DNA of 21,757 nt from an uncultured Lachnospiraceae bacterium (lineage in GTDB: Bacteria > Bacillota > Clostridia > Lachnospirales > Lachnospiraceae): the NCBI GenBank assembly GCA_949076555.1, contig CARUOB010000053.1, forward strand, positions 1 through 21,757, written 5' to 3'. Position numbers and translations under genes: made by a program. Below the pieces are notes generated by a model, which had not been told where the DNA came from, made no database searches, and was given only the letters and a program-made list of their open reading frames with translations. Below are positions 1-6,860 of this stretch, one piece after another (position 1 is the first letter of the stretch; each line of letters opens with the position of its first letter).

Positions 1-324
1 CTGTCCGGCCAGTCCCACCCGATGCCCTCCCCGCACTGTCAGAAATCCCTGCCTGATTTCATCCGCAAAGGCATATATGGAATATCTGCAAAGATGGCCA
101 AGCATATGCTCCAATTCCTCCGGCGAAGGTCTGTCCGCCTCCTCCGGCCTGTCCACAATCCTACCCTGCATGTCCAAAAAATATTCTCTATTGTCAACCA
201 ATATAGATAGAGGCATACCCGCCCGGAGTCTGATCTCCTGCAGCCGCTTCGCCAGTTTCGCTGCTTCCCGCCATCTGTCCCGGCTTTCTTCCGGAAACAG
301 GAAAAGAACCTCCTCTGCGCGCAT
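1..324 (-). CDS. spoIIIAA: Stage III sporulation protein AA, 5' part (cut by window edge)
   Basis: The first 108 codons of a minus-strand gene that runs off the left edge. The translation contains EIRLRAGMPL, a YSIYAFADEIRQGFLTVRGG stretch and HRVGLAGQ. These match the N-terminal part of SpoIIIAA, the ATPase-like protein of the mother-cell side of the SpoIIIA-SpoIIQ channel that feeds the engulfed forespore. The Walker A region lies beyond the window. Two in-frame ATGs exist, at 330 and 324. The purine-rich AAGGGGGG directly abuts the first but is 6 nt from the second, so I take 324. A sigma-E-like promoter precedes the gene. An unrelated reading frame on the same strand (39-368) is a shadow. 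The rest of the spoIIIA operon should lie to the left of this window. Confidence 0.9.
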   Translation of the reverse strand, partial: MRAEEVLFLFPEESRDRWREAAKLAKRLQEIRLRAGMPLSILVDNREYFLDMQGRIVDRPEEADRPSPEELEHMLGHLCRYSIYAFADEIRQGFLTVRGGHRVGLAGQ

Positions 325-347
325 TCCCATCCCCCCTTGCTCATTAC

Positions 348-375
348 AATATATGAATCTTTGTCCAAGTTATGC
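348..375 (-). promoter_or_regulatory. Sigma-E-like promoter of spoIIIAA
   Basis: Reading the minus strand, GCATAAC (-35, 375-369) is followed after 13 nt by CATATATT (-10, 355-348). The Bacillus sigma-E consensus is KMATATT, 13-15 nt, CATACAHT. The predicted transcript start is about 17 nt upstream of the spoIIIAA ATG. The spoIIIA operon is sigma-E dependent in Bacillus subtilis. The match is partial, so this is inference from motif plus context. Confidence 0.45.
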
Positions 376-376
376 T

Positions 377-445
377 TTGAAAAAACGGCATAATTTGTCT
401 ATCCTGAAAAAACCAGTGGCATTTCCCGAGAAAAAAGGTTAGAAT
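377..445 (+). promoter_or_regulatory. Candidate sigma-A promoters of the PHP-domain gene
   Basis: Two candidates lie in the divergent gap. One is TTGAAA (377-382), 17 nt, TATCCT (400-405). The other is GTGGCA (416-421), 18 nt, TAGAAT (440-445). Either would give a short leader ending in the AGAGGA ribosome binding site at about 465-470. The region overlaps the oppositely directed spoIIIAA promoter. Neither is a strong consensus match. Confidence 0.35.
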
Positions 446-477
446 AAATAAGGAAAAAAAATAAAAGAGGATCAGAT

Positions 478-1308
478 ATGAAACTGGACATGCATTGTCA
501 CACAAAAGAAGGGTCTCCCGACGGGAAACTGGAATTATTAGAAAACATTTCGGTCTTAAAGCAGAAGGGCTATCAGGGAATGCTCATTACGGACCATAAC
601 TCCTACAAGGCCTACCGCTATTATAAAAAATGTAAGGAAAAACCGGACGACTTTGTTGTCCTGAAAGGCATTGAATACGACACCATAAACGCGGGCCACA
701 TGCTCATTGTGATGCCCACCGGCGTCAATCTGCCGATTTTGGAACTGCGGGGACTCCCCATCATACTTCTCATAGAAATCGTTCATTTTTACGGCGGGAT
801 TATCGGACCCGCACACCCCTGCGGTGAAAAGTTCTTAAGTATCTGCAACACCCTGCGCGGCAGACTCTACGAGCATATTTACAATAAATTTGACTTTGTG
901 GAGGGTTATAACGCCTGCGAGGACGCGGATTCCAACATGCGCGCCATGTCACTTGCAAAAAAATACGACCTGCCATGCTTTGGCGGCAGCGATTCCCACA
1001 AGGAGGACTGCGCCGGTTTTGGCTATACCGTTCTGCAGGAGGACATCACCAGCGAAACAGAGTTAATCAGTTATATCCGCGCCGGCAAACCCACTATGAT
1101 CGGCGGTCAGCACTATTTGCATACCACAAAAGCCAAACTCGGAAAAGCGAATAATGTGCTGGTCTACTCTTTCTGGCTCTACAATAAATTTCTTGCGCTG
1201 TTTCGCCGCAAGGCACGCAATTTCGAGCTGATGGAGAACCAGCTTCTCGATTCTATCCGCGCCGGAAAACGCAAGGACCCCCGCTACATTCCGCTGGGAG
1301 ACGACTGA
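478..1308 (+). CDS. PHP-domain metal-dependent phosphoesterase
   Basis: A 276-aa soluble protein with the metal-ligand motifs of the PHP superfamily in order: HCHT (H6, H8), ITDH (D39, H40), the Glu of GIEYD (E66), GPAHP (H113), EGYNA (E142) and GSDSH (D172, H174). PHP proteins bind two or three metal ions and hydrolyse phosphate esters; relatives include histidinol phosphatase and the RNase AM/TrpH type. The substrate cannot be told from sequence. The basic C-terminal tail (about residues 215-276) looks outside the core barrel. AGAGGA lies 7-8 nt before the ATG. The gene stands alone on the plus strand, diverging from spoIIIAA and convergent with the gene to its right. It ends in a shared hairpin. 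Confidence 0.85.
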   Translation: MKLDMHCHTKEGSPDGKLELLENISVLKQKGYQGMLITDHNSYKAYRYYKKCKEKPDDFVVLKGIEYDTINAGHMLIVMPTGVNLPILELRGLPIILLIEIVHFYGGIIGPAHPCGEKFLSICNTLRGRLYEHIYNKFDFVEGYNACEDADSNMRAMSLAKKYDLPCFGGSDSHKEDCAGFGYTVLQEDITSETELISYIRAGKPTMIGGQHYLHTTKAKLGKANNVLVYSFWLYNKFLALFRRKARNFELMENQLLDSIRAGKRKDPRYIPLGDD

Positions 1309-1338
1309 GGCAGACAGATTATCTATCTCTGTCTGCCT
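1308..1338. terminator. Hairpin at convergent gene ends, possible bidirectional terminator
   Basis: A perfect 11-bp inverted repeat (AGGCAGACAGA at 1308-1318, TCTGTCTGCCT at 1328-1338) with a 9-nt loop between two convergent genes. Its left arm begins at the last base of the PHP stop codon. Its right arm encodes the last residues of the minus-strand gene. Neither side has a strong T-run (only TTATCGTTT on the plus side), so termination efficiency is uncertain. Confidence 0.6.
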
Positions 1339-2272
1339 TATCGTTTGCTATCTCTTTCAGCTCTTCAAATTCACTCTCATATTCCTCGCTTCGCATGGTC
1401 GGATTATTCCGGATCATGTCACGCTTGTAAAAATCCAGAAGTCTGCCATAGCCTGTCTCACGTTCCAGATAGAGACTGAATTTGCCCCGAAGCTCTGCGA
1501 TCTCTTCCCTGACACTCTCTCCATAGGCAGACGGTCTGCTCAAAAGCGCCTCTTTTATTACGGCAAATCCCTGTTCCAGACCGGCCGTCAAATCTCTCAG
1601 ACGGGTGCCCCTGCGCTCTTCCCTGTCGAGGCGTTTCTGCTCCTTCTCGTCATTGCTGAATGCAATGAGCACATCCAGCCGCTTCTGCATACGCATAAGC
1701 TCCTCCTTCATACCGACAAGCCTGACCATAAGGTCCCGCAGATCGAGAGCCGCCTTAAAGGAAAGCGTAAAATCAGCCACTATATAAACTGTAAGCAGCA
1801 CCGTTAAATGCTGCATCCCTTTTTCCGGCAGGGAAAACATCAACTGCTCGATCGGCCTGTGTATCACCCTCGTCATCAAAATGGTAAAAAATCCCCAGGC
1901 TATCGAAGATCTCAGGCAGATTTGACCCTTGTAATTCATAAACCTTCCCGAATAATCCCAGTATCTCACCTTGAAAAGCGCCTCCATGGCGACTCCCGTC
2001 ACATACTCGAGCGCCGTCGCGCCCACCACACCTGCAAAATACGTGAGCAGTACATTGTCCACAAAAGGCATGGATACTACCAGCATCATAATTGCCCCCG
2101 TACCATACAGCGGCAAAAAGGGGCCTCTCATAAAGCCCCTGTTTACCCATTTCCGGGATTTAAGCGAAACGAAGACCGACTCAAAGCACCAGCCCCCGAA
2201 ACAGTAAAAATAGAACAAAAACAGCCATTGAAATCCTGTATAACCAAACATACTCTTAAACCTTTCATGCAT
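1319..2272 (-). CDS. PF06541-type (putative ABC transporter type IV, CmpB-like) membrane protein
   Basis: A 317-aa protein with two halves. Residues about 10-175 hold roughly five membrane segments, with the family-typical stretches FGGWCFESVF, NRGFMRGPFLPLYG and WDYSGRFMNYKGQICLRSS. These place it in the PF06541 family, annotated as a putative ABC transporter permease although transport is unproven. Residues about 185-317 are charged and mostly helical with coiled-coil character, presumably cytoplasmic. The ATG overlaps the upstream GTPase-fusion stop codon in TGATG, which implies translational coupling and a functional link to that protein. No ATPase partner sits beside it; the nearest ABC ATPase, four genes upstream, has its own permease. 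The family call is solid; the function is not known. Confidence 0.75.
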   Translation of the reverse strand: MHERFKSMFGYTGFQWLFLFYFYCFGGWCFESVFVSLKSRKWVNRGFMRGPFLPLYGTGAIMMLVVSMPFVDNVLLTYFAGVVGATALEYVTGVAMEALFKVRYWDYSGRFMNYKGQICLRSSIAWGFFTILMTRVIHRPIEQLMFSLPEKGMQHLTVLLTVYIVADFTLSFKAALDLRDLMVRLVGMKEELMRMQKRLDVLIAFSNDEKEQKRLDREERRGTRLRDLTAGLEQGFAVIKEALLSRPSAYGESVREEIAELRGKFSLYLERETGYGRLLDFYKRDMIRNNPTMRSEEYESEFEELKEIANDKADRDR

Positions 2273-3201
2273 CAGACGAAGCTGATGATTTCCTCTTTCG
2301 GCGCCCTTGTCCGCTCCACGTTCAGGGCGTGCAGCACCGGGCCTTCCCCCTGATACTGCTCAAAGTAAGACGTCTCCACCCGTGCGGTGACCTTCACCCA
2401 CTGCTGATCCTCCAGCTCCTGCGCCTGCCCGTATTCACAGGCATATCCGAGAAAAGCCATATCGTCCGCACAGCAGGTCATCGCCATGCGCCCCGGCACA
2501 AAATAATCCTTCGGGAACTGTTTGGGCTTTAACACCATCCCCACAAAAGAAATCGTCTTTCCCTCGTACCGCTCCGGGTGATCCATGGTATCCAGATACC
2601 AGATTCCATAACGCTCGTTATCAAGCTCGATCACGGGCGCCTTCAGGTCATAGGGCAGATCTTCCTCCATAATCTCATTGATCTCCCCCTCCGAATCCTC
2701 GAACACAATCTCCGCCTTGGGATTGATCGCCTTCACATTCCGCTTGTAGCTTCCAAGATCCTCCACCCCGTCACAGCGGTTAAAGATAATCAGCTCCGAC
2801 TTCCGGATCTGCTCCGCCAGCAGAGACTTCATGTTCGTAAAATACATAGGAAAAGTGGAGGCGTCGATCGTGGTGACCTGCTGCTCGATCTTCCAATGCC
2901 ACGGAAGTTTCATTTGTTTATAATTCCACATGCCGTTAAACTCAATGATTATGCGCTCCGGCTTATGCTTTTTTTCCAGCTCGATCAGTCTGTTCGGCGT
3001 GAACTCCTCCTCCCCGTCGATCAGCTCTAATACCGTGCGGCTCTGTTTCAAAAGCGTGGGATCATACTCGTTTTCCCCCTCTTCGCAGACAATAAGCAAA
3101 GTTTTTCCCCGCACCTGAAAGTAAGGCTGTGCCAGCGTATAGGTGATAAACTCTGTCTTGCCGCTCTCCAAAAAGCCGTTAATCATATAGACCGGTTTCA
3201 A
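2272..3201 (-). CDS. G3E (CobW-like) GTPase fused to a TIGR03943/YcgQ-like C-terminal domain
   Basis: A 309-aa protein. Residues 1-185 form a P-loop GTPase of the COG0523/CobW type: Walker A GFLESGKT (9-16), IIIEFNG at 84-90 where CobW proteins have IEPSG, and NRCD (141-144) as the NKxD guanine motif. The hallmark metal-binding CxCC after switch I is absent. Residues about 190-300 resemble the C-terminal region of TIGR03943/YcgQ proteins: EGKTISFVGMV, FPKDYFVPGRMAMTCCADD and WVKVTARVE. YcgQ is a membrane-associated protein usually paired with the YcgR permease; here the domain is carried by the GTPase. The start is TTG with AAGGA close upstream. No ATG near the N-terminus has a better site, and a start at M6 would nearly abut the P-loop. 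It lies 49 bp after a His-rich CobW GTPase and overlaps the next gene. A role in metal delivery or metal-dependent regulation is inferred. Confidence 0.75.
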   Translation of the reverse strand: MKPVYMINGFLESGKTEFITYTLAQPYFQVRGKTLLIVCEEGENEYDPTLLKQSRTVLELIDGEEEFTPNRLIELEKKHKPERIIIEFNGMWNYKQMKLPWHWKIEQQVTTIDASTFPMYFTNMKSLLAEQIRKSELIIFNRCDGVEDLGSYKRNVKAINPKAEIVFEDSEGEINEIMEEDLPYDLKAPVIELDNERYGIWYLDTMDHPERYEGKTISFVGMVLKPKQFPKDYFVPGRMAMTCCADDMAFLGYACEYGQAQELEDQQWVKVTARVETSYFEQYQGEGPVLHALNVERTRAPKEEIISFV

Positions 3202-3231
3202 TTTTCCTTCATCCCTTTCTCATTTCTTTTC

Positions 3232-3255
3232 AATAAATATCGCGCGCTATTTATT
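3232..3255 (-). other. AT-rich hairpin between the two GTPase genes
   Basis: AATAAATA (3232-3239) and TATTTATT (3248-3255) form an 8-bp stem around the GC-rich loop TCGCGCGC. The stem covers the stop codon of the His-rich GTPase. No T-run follows on the minus strand, so it is more likely an RNA-stability or processing element than a terminator. Function is unknown. Confidence 0.35.
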
Positions 3256-4327
3256 TTTGAAACAGCGCCGACAGCTTCTCTTCCTTCAACTTAGAGCCGA
3301 TCACACAGAATTTCCCCGTCACACCGGGTCTGCCGTCTCTGACATTACTCTCCTCCGGCACATAGTCAAAATAAATCCAGCCGCCCTCCGCACCGGCAAC
3401 CATGCCTTTCGCGCGAAGCACAAGACCGTACTCCTCTTCCCTGTCAAGCTCCGCCAGAATATGCGCGATCTCCTCTTTCGTGTAGACCGCCGGTGTCTCA
3501 AGCCCCCAGCTTGTGAAAACTTCATCCGCATGATGGTGGTGGTCATGCCCCTCGTGGTCATGATGGCAATGACCATGCTCGTGCCCTTCATGCTCATGAT
3601 CGTGACAGCAATGGCCGTGCTCATGATCTTCATGGCCCTCATGATCATGGCCGCAGTGGCCGTGCTCGTGCTCATGATGGTGTGCCTCCCGCATCTCCAT
3701 CACTTCCCGCATCAGCTCCGCTTCTAAATCCTTTGCGCCCTCGATGGTTTCCAGAATATCCTTCCCCGCAAGCGCATCCCACGGCGTGGTGATGATCGTC
3801 GCCTTTGCATTGTGCTCACGGATCATCGCCACACAGGCGGAAAGTTTCTCCTCGCTTATCTTGTCCGTCCTGCTAAGGACAATCGTCCCGGCGTGTTCGA
3901 TCTGGTTAATAAAAAATTCCCCAAAGTTCTTGATATACATTTTACACTTGCAGGCGTCCACCACAGCCACCGCGCTGTTAAGCTGTACATCCCTGTCAGC
4001 CATGGCGTCCTGCACCGCTTTCATGACGTCTGAAAGTTTTCCCACACCCGAAGGCTCGATCAGAATGCGCTCCGGCGCGTAAGTGTCCAGCACCTCCTTT
4101 AAGGATGTACCGAAATCTCCCACAAGCGAGCAGCAAATACAGCCCGAATTCATCTCCTTGATTTCGATGCCGGATTCCTGCAAAAAGCCCCCGTCTATGC
4201 CGATCTCACCAAACTCGTTCTCAATCAGCGCCACCTTCGTATCCGCCAGCGCCTCCTTTAAGAGCTTGCCGATCAGCGTAGTTTTCCCAGCTCCCAGAAA
4301 CCCCGAGAAAATATCAATCTTAGTCAT
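3251..4327 (-). CDS. CobW/COG0523-family GTPase with His-rich metal-binding insert
   Basis: A 358-aa G3E GTPase. Motifs are Walker A GFLGAGKT (9-16), GCICC (62-66, the CxCC metal site typical of zinc metallochaperones), IEPSG (90-94) and SRTD (152-155) as NKxD variant. Residues 216-266 contain about 26 His and 4 Cys, arranged as three copies of EHGHCxHDHE starting at 221, 236 and 250. The C-terminal CobW_C domain follows (about 270-358). Proteins of this class deliver zinc, cobalt or nickel in a GTP-dependent way; the His-rich segment would store or hand over metal. Which metal cannot be read from the sequence. AGGAAGG precedes the ATG. The 33-bp gap from the upstream permease leaves no room for a convincing Zur box of its own, so transcription probably comes from further upstream. 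Confidence 0.9.
   Translation of the reverse strand: MTKIDIFSGFLGAGKTTLIGKLLKEALADTKVALIENEFGEIGIDGGFLQESGIEIKEMNSGCICCSLVGDFGTSLKEVLDTYAPERILIEPSGVGKLSDVMKAVQDAMADRDVQLNSAVAVVDACKCKMYIKNFGEFFINQIEHAGTIVLSRTDKISEEKLSACVAMIREHNAKATIITTPWDALAGKDILETIEGAKDLEAELMREVMEMREAHHHEHEHGHCGHDHEGHEDHEHGHCCHDHEHEGHEHGHCHHDHEGHDHHHHADEVFTSWGLETPAVYTKEEIAHILAELDREEEYGLVLRAKGMVAGAEGGWIYFDYVPEESNVRDGRPGVTGKFCVIGSKLKEEKLSALFQK
3530..3682 (-). repeat. Tandem His/Cys-rich coding repeat in the CobW GTPase
   Basis: The DNA coding for residues 216-266 contains three imperfect units of 14-15 codons, each encoding EHGHCxHDHE. The encoded segment is about half histidine. Such tracts change length easily by slippage or recombination, and in CobW proteins they act as metal-binding tethers. 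Confidence 0.85.
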
Positions 4328-4360
4328 GCCATATCCTTCCTTTCTTTTATGACCAATTAT

Positions 4361-5170
4361 CTAATCTAAATTTAGTTTTTTGTCCATCACATACCAAGTC
4401 AGCAGATAGTAGGCCACGCAGCTCAGAATTGCTGCAAGCAGCGTCGTCTCCCACTGGTTGTCAAAGTAGGAACCGTAGCTCCAATAACTCCTGTAGGAAG
4501 CCTTCTCCTGCACATAAACCATAATCGCGAAGTACACGCCCTGAAACATCTGCTCCACCACATAAATACCCACATACCAAGCAAAGGAGAGCATCAGCTT
4601 GTGATTGGAGGAAAGCTGTCCCAGAGAAATACATGCCCCCACCTTAAGCACTCTCGCAAATATGGAAAAGATAAATGCAATCAGTGTCATAACAACCGTG
4701 AAGAGCGAAATCTTTTCCGCCCCCAGATACTCGATTACGTCCACCATCCCCTCCATCATGGAGTGAAGGATCTCGCTCGATGTCGCGAGCAGAAAAATGA
4801 CGGACAGATAAATAAATACGATATTGATAGTCACCCACGCGGCGCTGACCAATACCTTGGCGATAATAATATGATGCGTATCTACCGGCAGTGTATGCAG
4901 AAGATATCCCTGATCGCCGTAAGTGGACGTGTAAAAGCGATGAATAAGGTAGATCGTCGTACCGATACACACCGCAAACATACTTCCCACATAGGTGAAA
5001 AGCACCATAACCGCCATAAAATCCACCATCCTAAAATCGCTGTGACCCGCCTGATCCATCAGAGAAACCATACACCGCGCCAGTACCGTCATCACCACAG
5101 TCAGGATATTCGCGGACAAAAGCAGCTTCCATGTGGCTTTCCACTCGTACTTCATCAACTTCCCTAACAT
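4361..5170 (-). CDS. ABC-2-type transporter permease
   Basis: A 269-aa hydrophobic protein with about six membrane segments (roughly 18-40, 52-78, 103-128, 150-172, 190-215 and 240-262). It starts MLGKLMKYEWKATWK, the amphipathic opening typical of ABC-2 permeases that work with YtrB-like ATPases. Its ATG lies inside the end of the ATPase gene (7-nt overlap), so the two are translationally coupled and form one exporter-type transporter at the cell membrane. The substrate is unknown. An aromatic, Ser- and Tyr-rich loop (about 225-238, SYRSYWSYGSYFDNQW) precedes the last membrane segment. In Firmicutes this class often follows a GntR regulator; none is present here. Confidence 0.8.
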   Translation of the reverse strand: MLGKLMKYEWKATWKLLLSANILTVVMTVLARCMVSLMDQAGHSDFRMVDFMAVMVLFTYVGSMFAVCIGTTIYLIHRFYTSTYGDQGYLLHTLPVDTHHIIIAKVLVSAAWVTINIVFIYLSVIFLLATSSEILHSMMEGMVDVIEYLGAEKISLFTVVMTLIAFIFSIFARVLKVGACISLGQLSSNHKLMLSFAWYVGIYVVEQMFQGVYFAIMVYVQEKASYRSYWSYGSYFDNQWETTLLAAILSCVAYYLLTWYVMDKKLNLD

Positions 5171-5862
5171 GCGAACACCTCCCTGAAAAACCGGTCCACA
5201 GACTTGTGCTCGTTCTGCCTGATCTGCTCCGCCCCTGCATGCAGTACAATGCTTCCGTACTTGATAAACACCACCTCGTCCAAAATGTTTTCCACATCCG
5301 AAATCAGGTGCGTGGACAAAAGAATGGAACCGCAGCGGTTATAGTTATTCACAATGGTATGGAGAATATAATCTCTGGCGGCAGGATCTACACCCGCAAT
5401 CGGCTCGTCCAGAATGTACAGATCCGCGTCCCGGCTCATCACCATAATGAGCTGCACCTTCTCCTTCGTGCCCTTGGAAAGGTTTTTTAATCTCTCCTGC
5501 GGCGGAATCTGCAGTCTCGCCAGCATGTCAAGCGCTCTGTCCACCCGGAAATCCGGATAAAAATCCTGAAAATACTGCACCAGCTCAAGCACCTTCATAC
5601 CGGGCTGTAAATATGTCCGCTCGGGCAGATAGGAAATCCGCAGCTTGGTATCGACCCCCGGACGCTGCCCGTTTATTAAAACTTCCCCCGCCGTGGGCTT
5701 TAAAAGACCGTTCATGATTTTAATAAGCGTCGTCTTTCCGCTGCCGTTAGGCCCCAAAAGACCGATGATCCTGCCCCGCTCCAGATTTAAGTTTACCTGA
5801 TTCAAGGCGATCTTTCTTCCGTAGGTCTTCGTCAGACCCATACACTGCACCACAGGAGCCAT
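5164..5862 (-). CDS. ABC transporter ATP-binding protein (YtrB-like)
   Basis: A 232-aa ABC ATPase that powers the downstream permease. Walker A is GPNGSGKT (37-44), the signature LSKGT (128-132), Walker B LYILDEP (148-154) with IAGVDP as D-loop, and the H-loop is STH (183-185). The signature LSKG rather than LSGGQ, and PER in place of the Q-loop Gln at 80-82, are usual for the YtrB branch of ABC-2 systems and do not suggest loss of activity. AGGAAGG lies 8 nt before the ATG. It follows the epimerase gene by 21 bp and overlaps the permease gene by 7 nt. Confidence 0.9.
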   Translation of the reverse strand: MAPVVQCMGLTKTYGRKIALNQVNLNLERGRIIGLLGPNGSGKTTLIKIMNGLLKPTAGEVLINGQRPGVDTKLRISYLPERTYLQPGMKVLELVQYFQDFYPDFRVDRALDMLARLQIPPQERLKNLSKGTKEKVQLIMVMSRDADLYILDEPIAGVDPAARDYILHTIVNNYNRCGSILLSTHLISDVENILDEVVFIKYGSIVLHAGAEQIRQNEHKSVDRFFREVFAC

Positions 5863-5883
5863 AGCATTCCTTCCTTTCCCGTC

Positions 5884-6756
5884 TCACGAAACCGTGATTC
5901 GATAGGACGCCTCGAAAGCCGCCCCCGATAGTTTTTGTCCCCACTCCCGTTCCTTAAAATCTCCTGCAAAATCCACGCCGTCACACCGGCCGTACCACGG
6001 TTCGATGCAGATAAAGGGCGCTTTCTTCTTCGGCGGCGACCAGATGCCAAAAAGCGGCGCATCAAACTCCACCGTCAGGTAAGGCGTGTCGTCAGGTCTG
6101 GCCAGCGCCACACGGTGCGCCTGATCCCCCTCGATCACCAGCGCGTCGTTGTCAAAAAGGTCTGCCGTGACGGCAAGCGCTCCGTCCCGCAGCGCGTAGG
6201 TCTTCTTCTCCTTACCCGCAAGACCTCCCTCAATGCGCGTAGACACCACCTGATCCTTCACATCAAAGAGCAGCTTATACTGGGTCTGATCCGTACCCGG
6301 GTCAATGGGACACAAAAATCCGGGATGTCCGCCTATGGAAAACCAGACCGGCTCCCCTGACTGGCTGGATACCCGCCACTTCACCACCACCGTGGACCCG
6401 GAAAGCTCATAGCCGATCTCCAGCCGGAAAGGGTAAGGATACTTCTCAAGCGTCTCCGCATCGGCGCTTAACGTAAACCAGATTTCCGAAGCGACCTGAC
6501 TCTTTAACTGAAATTCCATATCTCTGGCAAAGCCGTGCTGCCCCATGGCATACTCTTTGCCGTCCACCCGGTATGTACCGTTCTTCAAACCGCCCACAAC
6601 GGGAAACAGCACCGGAGACGTCCGTCCCCAATAGGCGGGATCTCCGTGCCACATATATTCTCTGTGATCGGGAACGCTCTTTAAAGACTTAAGCTCCGCC
6701 CCCAGACTGTCCACCTGTATCGTAATCTTGTCATTGCTGATCTGAAATAGCGCCAT
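5884..6756 (-). CDS. Aldose 1-epimerase family protein (LacX-like)
   Basis: A 290-aa beta-sandwich protein of the galactose mutarotase superfamily, LacX/YihR branch. The expected catalytic residues can be seen: H74 in GQHGFARD, H144 in GGHPGF and the C-terminal acid E252 in CIEPWYG. It should interconvert alpha and beta anomers of a hexose or hexose derivative in the cytoplasm; the sugar is unknown. A strong AAAGGAGGAGG lies just before the ATG. It is probably the first gene of the minus-strand run down to 1319, although its function has no obvious link to the metal-type genes. Confidence 0.85.
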   Translation of the reverse strand: MALFQISNDKITIQVDSLGAELKSLKSVPDHREYMWHGDPAYWGRTSPVLFPVVGGLKNGTYRVDGKEYAMGQHGFARDMEFQLKSQVASEIWFTLSADAETLEKYPYPFRLEIGYELSGSTVVVKWRVSSQSGEPVWFSIGGHPGFLCPIDPGTDQTQYKLLFDVKDQVVSTRIEGGLAGKEKKTYALRDGALAVTADLFDNDALVIEGDQAHRVALARPDDTPYLTVEFDAPLFGIWSPPKKKAPFICIEPWYGRCDGVDFAGDFKEREWGQKLSGAAFEASYRITVS

Positions 6757-6827
6757 AACCTCCTCCTTTACTCTATCTCACTGTGCTACAAACCCCCAAA
6801 TACGCCGAAAATATCTTATCTTCGACC

Positions 6828-6836
6828 ATTGTATCA
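6828..6836 (-). promoter_or_regulatory. Extended -10 promoter upstream of the epimerase gene
   Basis: On the minus strand TGATACAAT gives a TGn extended -10 (TACAAT, 5/6 to consensus). No good -35 lies 16-18 nt upstream, which extended -10 promoters can tolerate. The predicted leader is about 64 nt and ends in AAAGGAGGAGG. It lies in the 104-bp gap after the protease gene and could drive the six-gene run to 1319. Confidence 0.4.
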
Positions 6837-6860
6837 CAGCTTTCGGAAAAAGGGTATCTT

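Noticed and set aside
39..368. 109-aa minus-strand ORF
   Set aside because: It overlaps spoIIIAA in another frame and has a Trp/Arg-rich composition typical of a shadow; the spoIIIAA frame has clear family motifs.
3257..3727. 156-aa plus-strand ORF, Met- and Val-rich, looks like membrane segments
   Set aside because: Antisense image of the His-rich coding repeat (CAT/ATG symmetry). The CobW frame explains the region.
5164..5862. Degenerate ABC signature (LSKGT) and missing Q-loop Gln as signs of an inactive ATPase
   Set aside because: Both features are normal in the YtrB-like branch; Walker A, Walker B and the H-loop are intact.
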